Below, piece by piece: positions 14,150 through 22,667 of a stretch of 39,442 nt of DNA. Both the position numbers and the translations under genes were made by a program. The notes under the pieces were generated by a model that searched no databases, was not told the origin of the DNA, and saw only the letters and a list, made by a program, of their open reading frames with translations. The DNA is taken from assembly GCA_024405115.1 (NCBI GenBank), contig JAKSPD010000016.1:1-39442 (forward strand), written 5' to 3'. Within the stretch, counting starts at the first letter, position 1, and each line of letters starts with the position of its first letter. Source of the stretch: Lachnospiraceae bacterium. GTDB lineage: Bacteria > Bacillota > Clostridia > Lachnospirales > Lachnospiraceae.

Positions 14150-15166
14150 TTACCAGTATTTAAGCATGGTGCCTTTTTTATCGGCGAGAGCCTTGCGGTA
14201 GACACGGGTTGCGATGGCAATATCCTCGATGCCCATTCCCACACAGTTAAAGTAGATGGTCTCTTCATCCGAGGCGCGCCCCGGCCTGCTGCCTGCAATT
14301 ACGGCGCCCAGTTCTCCGTCTAACTGTAAATCTGAAAGTAACCCCTCGTTTGCCATCCTGGCAATGGCGCTTGTATTTCTGTGCTTTACGGCCTGCCAGT
14401 TGTCAACAAAGCGCCTGTCTGACTTTGAAACCATGTCATACGTGCACTCAAACCCGCCAAAATTGATATATAATGCACCCTTTCCAAGGTCACAGAAATC
14501 AACTACAGGACTTGCCGCCCCGGTTGCCGTGACAATGATGTCGCATTCTTTTGACATTTCCTTTTCAGAGGGAATAACTTCCATCCCAAGTCTTTTGGTC
14601 ATTCTTTCCGCAAAGTCCTCCGTCCTTTCCTTCACAAGATCGTATACATAAATCTTATTAAGCGTCGGGCATCCGACCTTAGCCGCCTCAAGCATATATT
14701 CCGCAATAAGCCCTGCACCAAAGATAAACAGGGTCTTTGAATCCTTTTTTGCAAGGTACTTTACAGCCACGCCGCCGATTGCTCCCGTACGTGTATTGCT
14801 TATTACGGTACCATCCATTATTGCAATGGGGAACTTCGTTTCAGGGTCATTTAAAATGGTTATCGCCGATGCCCTGGGAAGGCCTTTCGCAAGATTTGCG
14901 GGATTGCTTCCAACCCACTTCATTCCGGCCATGTCGTAATCACCACCCACATATCCGGGCATTGAGTTGATGCGGCCCTTTACCTTTTCCTCTGCTATGG
15001 TCTTTCCAAAGTTCATTGATACCTTGTCAGGGACCCTTACGTCACCGTTTTCACGAAGGACCAGAAGTTCCTCCATGTCCTTTACTGCCAGCGTCATGTC
15101 CTCTCCGCCAAGTTCAATGACCTCGTCCCTGTTTAAATATAAAATGTTAAGACTTACCTGTTCCAT
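14150..15166 (-). CDS. Ornithine cyclodeaminase / mu-crystallin family protein
   Basis: This 338-residue NAD(P)-binding protein has the family layout: N-terminal dimerisation part with EMEELLVLRENGDVRVP-like segment, INSMPGYVGG and MKWVGSNPAN, then the Rossmann domain with FGAGLIAEYMLEAAK (about 170-184), IIVTATGAASPVVD and the late GMGIEDIAIA. The family includes ornithine cyclodeaminase, alanine dehydrogenase-like imine reductases and opine-type enzymes, so the substrate cannot be set from sequence alone. It lies 23 bp downstream of an MBL-fold hydrolase gene, possibly part of one catabolic operon that also held a YfcC-type transporter, now decayed. Confidence 0.88.
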   Translation of the reverse strand: MEQVSLNILYLNRDEVIELGGEDMTLAVKDMEELLVLRENGDVRVPDKVSMNFGKTIAEEKVKGRINSMPGYVGGDYDMAGMKWVGSNPANLAKGLPRASAITILNDPETKFPIAIMDGTVISNTRTGAIGGVAVKYLAKKDSKTLFIFGAGLIAEYMLEAAKVGCPTLNKIYVYDLVKERTEDFAERMTKRLGMEVIPSEKEMSKECDIIVTATGAASPVVDFCDLGKGALYINFGGFECTYDMVSKSDRRFVDNWQAVKHRNTSAIARMANEGLLSDLQLDGELGAVIAGSRPGRASDEETIYFNCVGMGIEDIAIATRVYRKALADKKGTMLKYW

Positions 15167-15189
15167 AAATATCCCTTTCTTCTTATATG

Positions 15190-15948
15190 TCAGCTTATCC
15201 GGCTTTCGCCGATCATGATTCCACAGCTGTCAATGACAATCCTCATTCCATCGGTGCCAACCGTTAAATTTTCCGGAAGTTCACGCTCATTAAGTGCCGT
15301 TCTTACTTCATCATTCATATGTGTGGTCACAAAGGCGCATTTCGGATAGTTGTGTGCGAAATCCACGATGGCCTGAACGCCAAGATGCATTTCAGTCGCC
15401 TGAAGCTTTGCGGCTTCACAGATAAATATATCAGAACTTTTCGCCATCTCATGGAGGCTTTCACACATACATGAATCACCCGAAAACGAAACCGTATATG
15501 TGCCGTCGCTTACCATGTATCCGTATGCCTCAATTTTCCCATGAGAAACCGGTATCCTCCTGAAGGAAAGACCGTCTATTTCAAACTCATCATCCGTAAT
15601 GAATCCAAAATGTCTGCTTAAAACATCCTCATTAAGGGATTCAGGGAAAGCTCCTGTTATAAGAGCCTTCAGAAAACTGACTGAATTCCTGGAGGTGTAT
15701 ATCTTCGGATTCTCCTTTGGAATACCGAACTTAACCTTTCCAAGTGCCCATACCGGAACATCCAGGATGTGATCCCCGTGGGTGTGTGTTATCAGCACGT
15801 GACCGATGTCGCCCGGATCTGATTCCTGCCTCTTTAATGCCCTGTATGTGCCGTTTGGAAAATCGACTGATATGTTTTTGTTTATTACTGCCGATGCTGA
15901 GTTACTGACTGACCACATCGAGCCCGTTCCCGTCATTAAGATTTCCAT
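15190..15948 (-). CDS. MBL-fold metallo-hydrolase (RNase Z-like subgroup)
   Basis: Taking the ATG at 15948 (MEILMTGTGSMWS), which begins exactly with the domain, gives 252 residues; longer starts lack an RBS and add unrelated sequence. The metal motif HTHGDH lies at 55-60 (His55, His57, Asp59, His60), with a later aspartate in SFSGDSC and a histidine in TTHMND. This architecture is that of small RNase Z/phosphodiesterase-like hydrolases. The substrate is unknown. It lies between the histidine phosphatase and the ornithine-cyclodeaminase family gene, same strand. Confidence 0.85.
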   Translation of the reverse strand: MEILMTGTGSMWSVSNSASAVINKNISVDFPNGTYRALKRQESDPGDIGHVLITHTHGDHILDVPVWALGKVKFGIPKENPKIYTSRNSVSFLKALITGAFPESLNEDVLSRHFGFITDDEFEIDGLSFRRIPVSHGKIEAYGYMVSDGTYTVSFSGDSCMCESLHEMAKSSDIFICEAAKLQATEMHLGVQAIVDFAHNYPKCAFVTTHMNDEVRTALNERELPENLTVGTDGMRIVIDSCGIMIGESRIS

Positions 15949-16027
15949 TTTATCTGCCCATAGAATAGTAATGTAAAAACGTAAATACCGGACCCTCATA
16001 CATAAAGGCTCAAAATCGTGTGTTTCT

Positions 16028-16561
16028 TCAGAACTCAAACGATTTTATCTCACAGTTCTGGGTCTTGCTGTCCTTGTTTATGGCTCCGTCCTCCGGAACC
16101 GGCTCAAAGTAGTACTTTACGCACCTTGACACGCCGCCGTGGGTTACAAGGAGCACGTTTTTATCCGGGTATTTTTCCTTTATCTCATCAAGTACATCGT
16201 GAACCCTTTTCATGAAATCGCAAAGAGGTTCCATGCCTTCAGGAATGTCCTTTGTGTTCAGGTTATAGTAAAGGTTATGGTCATAGCTCTCATAAGGCTG
16301 GCCCGTTATCACGCCGCCGTTCCGCTCCATGAGCCTTTCGTCATATATCACCGGGACATTGTTTTTATTCACTATCTTACAGGTGTGTCTCGTACGGATG
16401 AGCGGGGAGCATATGATGAGGTCAAGGGGCAGCTTCGATACTGCATCGGCGGCAGCCTCCGCCTGTCTGATTCCCTCCTCGTTTATGTCCTCGTCCGACT
16501 GACAGTTCCATCTACGTGCCTTATTTAAATTCGTTTGTCCGTGCCTTATTAAATAGATCAT
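16028..16561 (-). CDS. Histidine phosphatase family protein (phosphoglycerate mutase-like)
   Basis: This 177-residue protein begins with the catalytic RHG motif (MIYLIRHGQTNLN, His7), has CSPLIRTRHTC in the phosphate pocket, an acidic residue in LMERNGG, and the second catalytic histidine in LVTHGGVSR. Length suits a small-molecule or sugar-phosphate phosphatase rather than glycolytic mutase. The substrate is unknown. It heads a minus-strand run with the MBL and ornithine-cyclodeaminase family genes. Confidence 0.9.
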   Translation of the reverse strand: MIYLIRHGQTNLNKARRWNCQSDEDINEEGIRQAEAAADAVSKLPLDLIICSPLIRTRHTCKIVNKNNVPVIYDERLMERNGGVITGQPYESYDHNLYYNLNTKDIPEGMEPLCDFMKRVHDVLDEIKEKYPDKNVLLVTHGGVSRCVKYYFEPVPEDGAINKDSKTQNCEIKSFEF

Positions 16562-16621
16562 TTCTTCTTACCAAGTATAGTCCGTTATATGCCCTGGCCT
16601 TAAGCCGCATCAGCGATAATG

Positions 16622-17281
16622 TCAAATCCCCGGAAGCAGAAGCCCTGATGTAAGTAAAAGGTTCAGAAGCTGAAATTTTCCTGAATACTTAAACCAGTCC
16701 GCATAACTTGTGTTTGAAAGCCCCAGCGAAATCAAAAGTGCGGGGTTTGTGGGATAGAAGGTGTTTGAAAAGCCGTCTCCGAATGCAAACGCCACGATAA
16801 CTGTCTGGGGAGAAATCCCGTACGCCTCTGCAAGCGGGATGATAATGGGAGTGAGCATCACGGCTTTCGCCGATCCCGAAGCAATGAAGAAGTTCATTAT
16901 GAGCACAAGCAGATAAATGAACAGGATAATTGACCACTTGGGAAGCTTTCCGGCCAATACCACCGCACCGGCTATGATTACGTCAAGTACGCCTGCCGTC
17001 TGAAGCGTGTACTTGTAAATATGAGCAAAAGAGCATAAATGCATGCAAAGTTGATGGCACGTATCCATGCCCCACTGAACATGGGAAGACCTGCAAGCTC
17101 CTGGCAGATGCCGATGGTGAACGGGTTGAAAACGCCTGCGGAGAAACCGCAGCCAACCGAAAGAAGGCTCATGGCCATGAAAAAAAGCATTATCACAGCC
17201 ATGAGGGTGTATTTCTTTTCAGAGTATTTATCGGCTATGAGGTCAAGCATGTGTAAGTGAAAGCTTATTCACTTCGCCCAT
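16622..17281 (-). pseudogene. YfcC-type transporter pseudogene with two internal deletions
   Basis: Three pieces in different frames survive. A strong RBS (GGGAGGAAAG) and ATG at 17281 start MGEVNKLSLTH, which stops after 12 codons. From 17250 a central part reads GCGFSAGVFNPFTIGICQEL and AWIRAINFACIYALLLIFTS. From about 17010 another frame gives the C-terminal part with FIASGSAKAVMLTPIIIPLA and AFGDGFSNTFYPTNPALLIS. These match the YfcC family (large anaerobic uptake carriers, about 450-500 residues), but only about 220 codons remain. The transporter cannot be functional. Confidence 0.8.
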
Positions 17282-17380
17282 TTTCTTTCCTCCCGGGTAA
17301 TCCTGTTATTTGCCTTTTAAAAGGGACTCCGATTCCTGATGTGAATTACGTTAGTAAGTTATTATACCAAAATTCATTCC

Positions 17381-17410
17381 TTGAATCAAAGGAAAGAATG
17401 ATGCTATACT
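17381..17410 (+). promoter_or_regulatory. Promoter of the GNAT gene
   Basis: TTGAAT (17381-17386), an 18-bp spacer and TATACT (17405-17410) lie 20 bp before the start codon, with GGAGGT between. The predicted leader is only about 14 nt. Confidence 0.65.
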
Positions 17411-17430
17411 GTATTTACCGGAGGTAAAGT

Positions 17431-18009
17431 ATGGAACAGTTGAGAATGAGATGCGCTCATCTGAAAGAAGTACCGGAAAACCTTAAAGAAGGCTTTCATA
17501 TAATCAGTGCCGATACAGATAAGTACACAAAAGAGGAAATTAAGCTCGCCTGGACGGCGATATGTGAGGAGCTTAACGAAAAGTTCGATGAGTCAATCTA
17601 TGGCTCTTTAATGCTTTCTGATCCTTACGTGGAAGAAAATAACATCTTTTTTGTTGAAGACCCGGACGGCCGCCTCATATCGACAGCAACCATCCTTAAG
17701 ACTGAAGACCCGAATGAGGCCATTCTTCACATGGTGGGGACCCTTAAGTCAGGAAAAGGACAGGGAGCCGGCGGTGCCGTATGCGCACACTGTGTTAATG
17801 AGGCGCTTAAGCAGGGAATTACATCAATGCGCCTTAAAACGGACGAATTCAGGGTTCCTGCCATAAAAATCTACTATAAACTCGGATTCCTTCCAAACCT
17901 TTTCCAGGATGACATGAGAGCGCGCTGGAGCGACACCCTACGCGGCATGGGGTGGGAAAGCTTTCACGCAATAAACGAAAACGGGGAAATCGAGACCATC
18001 TGGCTCTGA
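17431..18009 (+). CDS. GNAT family N-acetyltransferase
   Basis: This 192-residue protein has the GNAT core: FVEDPDGRLISTATIL (beta strands), HMVGTLKSGKGQGAGGAVCA as the acetyl-CoA pyrophosphate loop (the G-x-G-x-G/A pattern in GKGQGAG), and AIKIYYKLGFLP as the closing helix-turn. The acceptor substrate is not known. It is a single-gene unit with its own promoter and GGAGGT RBS, facing the convergent prolyl-tRNA editing gene across a shared terminator. Confidence 0.88.
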   Translation: MEQLRMRCAHLKEVPENLKEGFHIISADTDKYTKEEIKLAWTAICEELNEKFDESIYGSLMLSDPYVEENNIFFVEDPDGRLISTATILKTEDPNEAILHMVGTLKSGKGQGAGGAVCAHCVNEALKQGITSMRLKTDEFRVPAIKIYYKLGFLPNLFQDDMRARWSDTLRGMGWESFHAINENGEIETIWL

Positions 18010-18067
18010 AGACATAAAAATTCCCGTGATGTCGGCTTTGAATGACAGGATAAAACGAAATAAATGA

Positions 18068-18097
18068 CCGCAGGTCCCTATGCTCGGGTTCCTGCGG
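18068..18097. terminator. Terminator between convergent genes
   Basis: CCGCAGG (18068-18074) pairs with CCTGCGG (18091-18097), followed on the plus strand by TTTTCTTT. On the minus strand an A/T-rich stretch also flanks it, so it can serve the convergent gene ending at 18134. Confidence 0.65.
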
Positions 18098-18133
18098 TTT
18101 TCTTTATTTTCTTTCAGTTTTTTTATCTTTATG

Positions 18134-18646
18134 TCAGTCCGTCCCCAAAAGCGTCACTATCATCATGTCATGATTTACGGCTTTCAGAAATGTGCCAAGC
18201 GCATCGGCTTCAGTAAGTTTCAAGGTGCTGGTATTCACACATGGATGACAGCACAGGTACTCATTCGAAAGAAGGTCCTCGTCGACCAGAAGCTGAACTT
18301 TTCCTTCCTTATCGTTTATAAGACTCATAAGGCTTGCCGCCCCGGGCGCAGTGTCCAGTATGGAAATCATATGCTCAGGCGTTGCAAACGAAAGACGTGC
18401 GGAGTTGATCTGGGAACTCAGCTCCTTTGTCTTAAAGGGCTTTTCTCCCGGCATGATAAGGAGGTAAAACTTCGTCTGCTGCCGGTTGCATAGGAAAAGA
18501 TTTTTCGGGATGGAGGCCCCTATCCTCTTTTCAATCCTTCGGCATATCTCCATGTTCTCACCTGGTTCATCATGATGGTCGAATCTTTCATAGGGAATAT
18601 CATATTCCAAAAGGAAATCATATACCCTCTGTTCTCTTTCTTCCAT
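18134..18646 (-). CDS. Prolyl-tRNA editing protein (ProX/PrdX type, YbaK/EbsC domain)
   Basis: The 170-residue protein starts at the ATG at 18646, whose first base overlaps the TGA of the upstream gene. It has the trans-editing fold that deacylates misacylated tRNA-Pro: YDIPYERFDHHDE, NLFLCNRQQTKFYLLIMPG with the key Lys region, LSFATPEHMISILDTAPGAA, LINDKEGKVQLLVDEDLL and CCHPCVNTSTLKL. These fit the stand-alone ProX/PrdX group that clears Ala-tRNA-Pro in the cytoplasm. It is translationally coupled to the lipoprotein gene before it, a pairing with no obvious functional logic. Confidence 0.88.
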   Translation of the reverse strand: MEEREQRVYDFLLEYDIPYERFDHHDEPGENMEICRRIEKRIGASIPKNLFLCNRQQTKFYLLIMPGEKPFKTKELSSQINSARLSFATPEHMISILDTAPGAASLMSLINDKEGKVQLLVDEDLLSNEYLCCHPCVNTSTLKLTEADALGTFLKAVNHDMMIVTLLGTD

Positions 18647-19767
18647 CAGTCCCACCAGTAGCAGCCACAGATGTAGTCGATGTGTGTTCCCGTCGTTCTG
18701 ACGTCAAATACACCAACCACTGCCGTGCCTGTCTCATTGGTCTCAATCATCCTCTGATACCATTCAAGCGGAGTCTCTCCATCCTTGTAATCCTCAAAGA
18801 ACTCAAGCTCACAGTCATCAGCGAACTTTGTGTCCTTATCAACGATGAAGTCATATCCGCAGTCGGTACCGGAGATGTCAGCCGTAATTACGACCGTGTC
18901 GTCCTTTTCCACAACATAGTCAGGTGCATAAACAAAGAGGTCATAACGGTTTTTCTCGCATGCAAGATACTTGCCGTAATAGCAGCCGATCTTATAAACC
19001 GAATTCATGAAATCGTTTGTTTCAGGGTTGTTCGTGGTTCCGTCAGCCGTTTCACGCATTACAAGCTTGCCGTCGGCAATGTAGTAATCATAGAAATTAT
19101 CGTCAATAAGAAGTTCGATGAATACGGGAGCCGGTTCCTCATCGTCATACTTCCAGATACCGTGCTTATAGTAGTAATTTACCTCATACTCATCGTACCC
19201 TGCTGATTTCATGACCTTATCAAGAAGTTCGTTTCCATTCATGACATCTGCAGAACAGATGGTTGTGTCGCCGTCCTCGGCGGTAACGAGCATCTGTATA
19301 ACTGAAGGACCGTAGTAATACTCAATAAGCTGTCCTGATTCATAGAAATCAAACGCCAGTATGTCAGAAACGCCTTCAAGCACTTCTCCGCACTGCTTGT
19401 CGCTGAAATCGCCGCGCTTTGCAAGATCAGGGTAGTCTTTAGGATTATATTCCTTTTCCTCCGCATAAGGGTTATTGATGCGCTCGTCAGGAAGGGCCAG
19501 CGTGGGTTCTGTTTCCTCTTCAGTTGTTTCAGGTTCTGCAGTTGTAGCTTCTGTTGTGGCTTCTGTTGCCGCTTCAGTTTTGGCTTCCGTCGTGGGGACG
19601 GCGGTTGTTGCTGCAGTCGTGGGAGCGGCGGTTGTGGGGGCTGCCGTTGTGGGAGCTTCTGTTGCCTCAGATGCGGGAGCTGCCGTTTCAGGCTCAGGTC
19701 TCCCGCCACATGCGGTCAATGTGCAAAATAAAGCTGCTGCCAATAAAAATGCTACTGTTTTCTTCAT
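18646..19767 (-). CDS. Lipoprotein with Thr/Ala-rich tether, unknown function
   Basis: This 373-residue protein has a lipoprotein signal peptide (LFCTLTACGG, lipidated Cys about residue 20) and a long low-complexity tether of Ala, Thr, Pro and Glu repeats (about 25-90, APTTAAPTTA-type units). The folded part (about 95-373) is acidic and rich in Tyr and Asp (NYYYKHGIWKYDDEEP, DNFYDYYIADGKLV) with several cysteines near the end (YICGCYWWD). I do not recognise the domain. It overlaps the M81 peptidase gene by 4 nt and the tRNA editing gene by 1 nt, so the three form one operon. Confidence 0.7.
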   Translation of the reverse strand: MKKTVAFLLAAALFCTLTACGGRPEPETAAPASEATEAPTTAAPTTAAPTTAATTAVPTTEAKTEAATEATTEATTAEPETTEEETEPTLALPDERINNPYAEEKEYNPKDYPDLAKRGDFSDKQCGEVLEGVSDILAFDFYESGQLIEYYYGPSVIQMLVTAEDGDTTICSADVMNGNELLDKVMKSAGYDEYEVNYYYKHGIWKYDDEEPAPVFIELLIDDNFYDYYIADGKLVMRETADGTTNNPETNDFMNSVYKIGCYYGKYLACEKNRYDLFVYAPDYVVEKDDTVVITADISGTDCGYDFIVDKDTKFADDCELEFFEDYKDGETPLEWYQRMIETNETGTAVVGVFDVRTTGTHIDYICGCYWWD

Positions 19768-21221
19768 TCTTTAGTCACCTCGTCAAATGGATAAATGGGA
19801 TGCGGTATTTTCTTAAAATTTACCTTTAATTCGTCAATCGACGTTATGTTGGGCATGTCGACCGTAAACATGCGGTCTGCAATCTTTTTCCAGGCCGCCC
19901 TGTAATGAACTGCCGACTTAAGTGCGATAATCTTATGATCAAGCGGTTCAATTCCGTTACTTCTTAAGGCTTCCTCATCAAACGGCTGCTCCCTGTTCGT
20001 AACGACCACCACGGTTATTCCGCTAAAACAGAGCACTGCCGTAAGTCCCATATGCATGGTTATGTTCTTAAACATGGGGCCTTTTATTGTATATACCCCG
20101 TCCGTGACGGCTTTTACATAAGCTTCTGCCATAACGGGCTTTCCGACCATGTTTCCTGACTTTCCTCCAAGCGAAATGCCTATGGTGGAACCTGGTCCGG
20201 CCTCAAATGCCTGTTTTGCCACTTCAGGATCCCAGACACTTATCACAACGGCGTCTTTAACTTTCATGCGGATGAGTTCATGGATTATGTCGGTCGCATC
20301 ACCCATGGCGCCTGAACCGGGGTTGTCGGAGGCATCGGCGATAACCGTAAGACCTTCACTTTCCATGGCCGTCCTTATGGCCTCCTCCGGATCAGTAAGC
20401 TGCATGCGGTATTCGGTGATGTGGTCCATCACGTCATCGTAATACTTTCTGCAGAGTGCCCCTGCCTTTTCCCTGTCATTATCCGTAAGGGCATAAATGC
20501 AGGAACCCATTATCGTGATATCCGCCCTTGCAAAGCCAGCGATAAAGCTTACGTTAATGGCATCCTCATCAATGAGCATGGGAATGAGCCTTGCAAGCGG
20601 TCCCTCGTCAGTGGGCATGTGCGGGTAGATGAGCGGTATCCTCTTAAATGCCGCAGTGGGCCTGACTTTTCCGGAAAGCACCGAAAGCAAAAGCTCCGCG
20701 CCCTCCACGCCTCTTTCGTAAAAGTCCGTGTGGGGATAGTAGCGGCTTGTGATGAGTGCCGTGGAAAGCTCCACCATGTCTTCCGTAATGTTCGCATGGA
20801 AGTCAAGCGTTACGACTATCGGAAGGTCCGGTCCCGTAACCCTGCGAAGTTCCCTTAAAAGAAGGCCTTCCCCGTCTTCCGTTTCCTCCGTGAGCATGGC
20901 TCCGTGAAGTGCGAGCATAATGCCGTCTATATGACCGGCATTTTTATAATCGGTAATTATGATATCCTTAAAGTAGTCAAAGCTCTCCTTTGTCAACGGC
21001 CCCGCGGGACACGCCTTCGCAAAGACTGAAGGCACGATCTCGTCACCACTATTACGGAAAACATCAATGTAACCGCCCAGTTCGTTTCTGGTTCCCTCAT
21101 AATGGTCGATTATTTCCCGGCCCCTGGCCACCTCATAAGCCTCATACGACTTAATGGTCGTGGGATAAGGGCTGAAGGTATTTGATTCATGCTGGAAACC
21201 TGCTATAAAAATTCGTTTCAT
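19764..21221 (-). CDS. M81 family metallopeptidase (MlrC-like)
   Basis: This 485-residue protein opens with KRIFIAGFQHESNTFSP, the signature start of the MlrC/DUF1485 family named for microcystin-linearised peptide breakdown. Other family segments are MLALHGAMLTEETEDGEGLL, VVTLDFHANI with metal-site Asp and His, RYYPHTDFYERG, and SDNPGSGAMGDATD. In bacteria that do not meet microcystin the role is unknown, probably hydrolysis of small unusual peptides or amides. It has its own promoter (21255-21283) and leads an operon with a lipoprotein and ProX. Confidence 0.9.
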   Translation of the reverse strand: MKRIFIAGFQHESNTFSPYPTTIKSYEAYEVARGREIIDHYEGTRNELGGYIDVFRNSGDEIVPSVFAKACPAGPLTKESFDYFKDIIITDYKNAGHIDGIMLALHGAMLTEETEDGEGLLLRELRRVTGPDLPIVVTLDFHANITEDMVELSTALITSRYYPHTDFYERGVEGAELLLSVLSGKVRPTAAFKRIPLIYPHMPTDEGPLARLIPMLIDEDAINVSFIAGFARADITIMGSCIYALTDNDREKAGALCRKYYDDVMDHITEYRMQLTDPEEAIRTAMESEGLTVIADASDNPGSGAMGDATDIIHELIRMKVKDAVVISVWDPEVAKQAFEAGPGSTIGISLGGKSGNMVGKPVMAEAYVKAVTDGVYTIKGPMFKNITMHMGLTAVLCFSGITVVVVTNREQPFDEEALRSNGIEPLDHKIIALKSAVHYRAAWKKIADRMFTVDMPNITSIDELKVNFKKIPHPIYPFDEVTKE

Positions 21222-21254
21222 TGTTATCAGCCTTTTATGACGTCATTTGGTTTT

Positions 21255-21283
21255 ATTATATCATAAAGCTGGCCTTACGGCAA
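21255..21283 (-). promoter_or_regulatory. Promoter of the M81 peptidase operon
   Basis: On the minus strand TTGCCG (21283-21278), 17 bp and TATAAT (21260-21255) make a good promoter. Just downstream, 21237-21246 is the palindrome ATGACGTCAT, placed in the early leader where a repressor could bind. Confidence 0.65.
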
Positions 21284-21345
21284 TTATCCGTTTCGTGTAT
21301 ACGTGTACCCGTTTTTGAAACATACGGCATCTTTTCCCTGTAATA

Positions 21346-21374
21346 TTGAAAAAACCGGCCACTGAAGGTATAGT
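21346..21374 (+). promoter_or_regulatory. Promoter of the glycerophosphodiesterase gene
   Basis: TTGAAA (21346-21351), a 17-bp spacer and TATAGT (21369-21374) form a near-consensus promoter 44 bp before the start codon. Confidence 0.7.
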
Positions 21375-21418
21375 ATATCAGCAGCGGAACAAAACCGCAG
21401 TTTTTCAGGAGGCCTCAT

Positions 21419-22249
21419 ATGAGAAGTGAGTATATCGGAATCAAAAACGTGATAGTTTCAGGACATCGCGGTGAACGCGTGCATAAGACTGAAAATACGA
21501 TGACGGCTTTTAAGTCAGCCATCGCCGCAGGCTGTGAAATGCTTGAAACCGACGTCCATATGACAAAGGACGGCAGGCTCGTCCTCATGCACGATGAAAA
21601 CGTAGAACGCACCACTGACGGAAAAGGCATCATCAGGAATCTCACTTTCGAGGAAATAAAGTCCCTTAACGCCCTCATTTATTCCGAGCCTCGCCTTTCT
21701 CCTGAGGCACCCCCGGCCCTTTCTGAGCTTCTTACCCTGGCGCAGGATACACCCGGCCTTTTGCTTAACATCGAACTTAAGGATTACCCGGAGCCCGGCC
21801 AGGAGGCTTTCGCCTATGAGTGTGCGGATAAGACCTGTGACATGATAATCGAATACGGCCTTTCAGACCGCGTTTGGATAAACTCATTTTCCGGAAAGCT
21901 CCTTGAGTACGTATGGAAAAAGTACGGCAGGACCTTTAAGTACCACGGCTTCTACCCCTGGTTCATCTTAGGCCCCATGGACACGGACCCTGAGGAGTTC
22001 ATTGACATTGCCTGCATGCAGCACCGGTACGTAAATGAAAATGGAGAGGTCATCAAATACGATGAACCCATGTGCCCGAAGGAGTGGTTTGACTATCTCA
22101 TATCAAAAGGCATCATGCCGCTCATGGCTCCCAGCCTTTCAGACATAGAAAAACTGGACCTTTCAGTCCAATATGGAAGCCGCATGATTAATACCGATGA
22201 CCCCGTTACAGTGGTTAACCATTACCGTAAGCTTGGACTCCTCAAATAA
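21419..22249 (+). CDS. Glycerophosphodiester phosphodiesterase
   Basis: This 276-residue protein has the GDPD active site in order: HRG at 16-18, EN at 25-26, LETDVHMTKDG with Glu43, Asp45 and His47, and the MHD His58. It hydrolyses glycerophosphodiesters to glycerol-3-phosphate and an alcohol. No signal peptide is visible, so it is probably cytoplasmic. Strong AGGAGG RBS and its own promoter. The last part (MPLMAPSLSDIEKLDLSVQY...GSRMINTDDP) has the usual GDPD ending. It faces the fructokinase gene across the second hairpin array. Confidence 0.92.
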   Translation: MRSEYIGIKNVIVSGHRGERVHKTENTMTAFKSAIAAGCEMLETDVHMTKDGRLVLMHDENVERTTDGKGIIRNLTFEEIKSLNALIYSEPRLSPEAPPALSELLTLAQDTPGLLLNIELKDYPEPGQEAFAYECADKTCDMIIEYGLSDRVWINSFSGKLLEYVWKKYGRTFKYHGFYPWFILGPMDTDPEEFIDIACMQHRYVNENGEVIKYDEPMCPKEWFDYLISKGIMPLMAPSLSDIEKLDLSVQYGSRMINTDDPVTVVNHYRKLGLLK

Positions 22250-22272
22250 TGTGCTTCTATCAATATAACGTG

Positions 22273-22581
22273 TAGTGGGACAAACAGAAAAAACGGCTTC
22301 TGTCCCATTATCTATAGTGGGACATTTAAGAAAAAGCCTACTGTCCCACTATCTAACGCTTAAAAAACTCAAAAAAATAGTGGGACAAAAGGCATAATTG
22401 CCAGATGTCCCACTATTTTTACACTTTATATATTCTTTTTTCTGCTTTAATGTAGTGGGACAAACAGAAAAAGCGGCTTCTGTCCCACTATCTATAGTGG
22501 GACATTTAAGAAAAAAGCCTACTGTCCCACTATCTAACGCTTAAAAAACTCAAAAAAATAGTGGGACAAACAGAAAAACGG
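22273..22581. repeat. Hairpin repeat array 2: five and a half TAGTGGGACA...TGTCCCACTA units, partly duplicated
   Basis: Units lie at 22273-22310, 22315-22351, 22378-22415, 22453-22490 and 22495-22532, with a left half only at 22559-22581. Pairs are again separated by 4 nt (TCTA), and 22416-22452 is again a 37-nt gap. The block 22271-22387 recurs almost unchanged at 22451-22569, differing by a few substitutions and a one-base indel, so a segment of about 118 bp was duplicated recently. The third unit contains an inner GGCA/TGCC hairpin. The array lies between convergent genes. The half-unit suggests a deletion or insertion breakpoint. Confidence 0.9.
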
Positions 22582-22667
22582 CTATGCCATGGCTCTCGCC
22601 GAATGAAATAATAGACTCAGATCCTTACATCCCGCCCTGGTCTTTCTTGCTTCCTCATCTATAACAT

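Noticed and set aside
19475-19774. Plus-strand valine/alanine-rich frame opposite the lipoprotein tether
   Set aside because: It is the complement of Thr/Ala repeat codons and has no RBS; the lipoprotein reading has a signal peptide and operon context.
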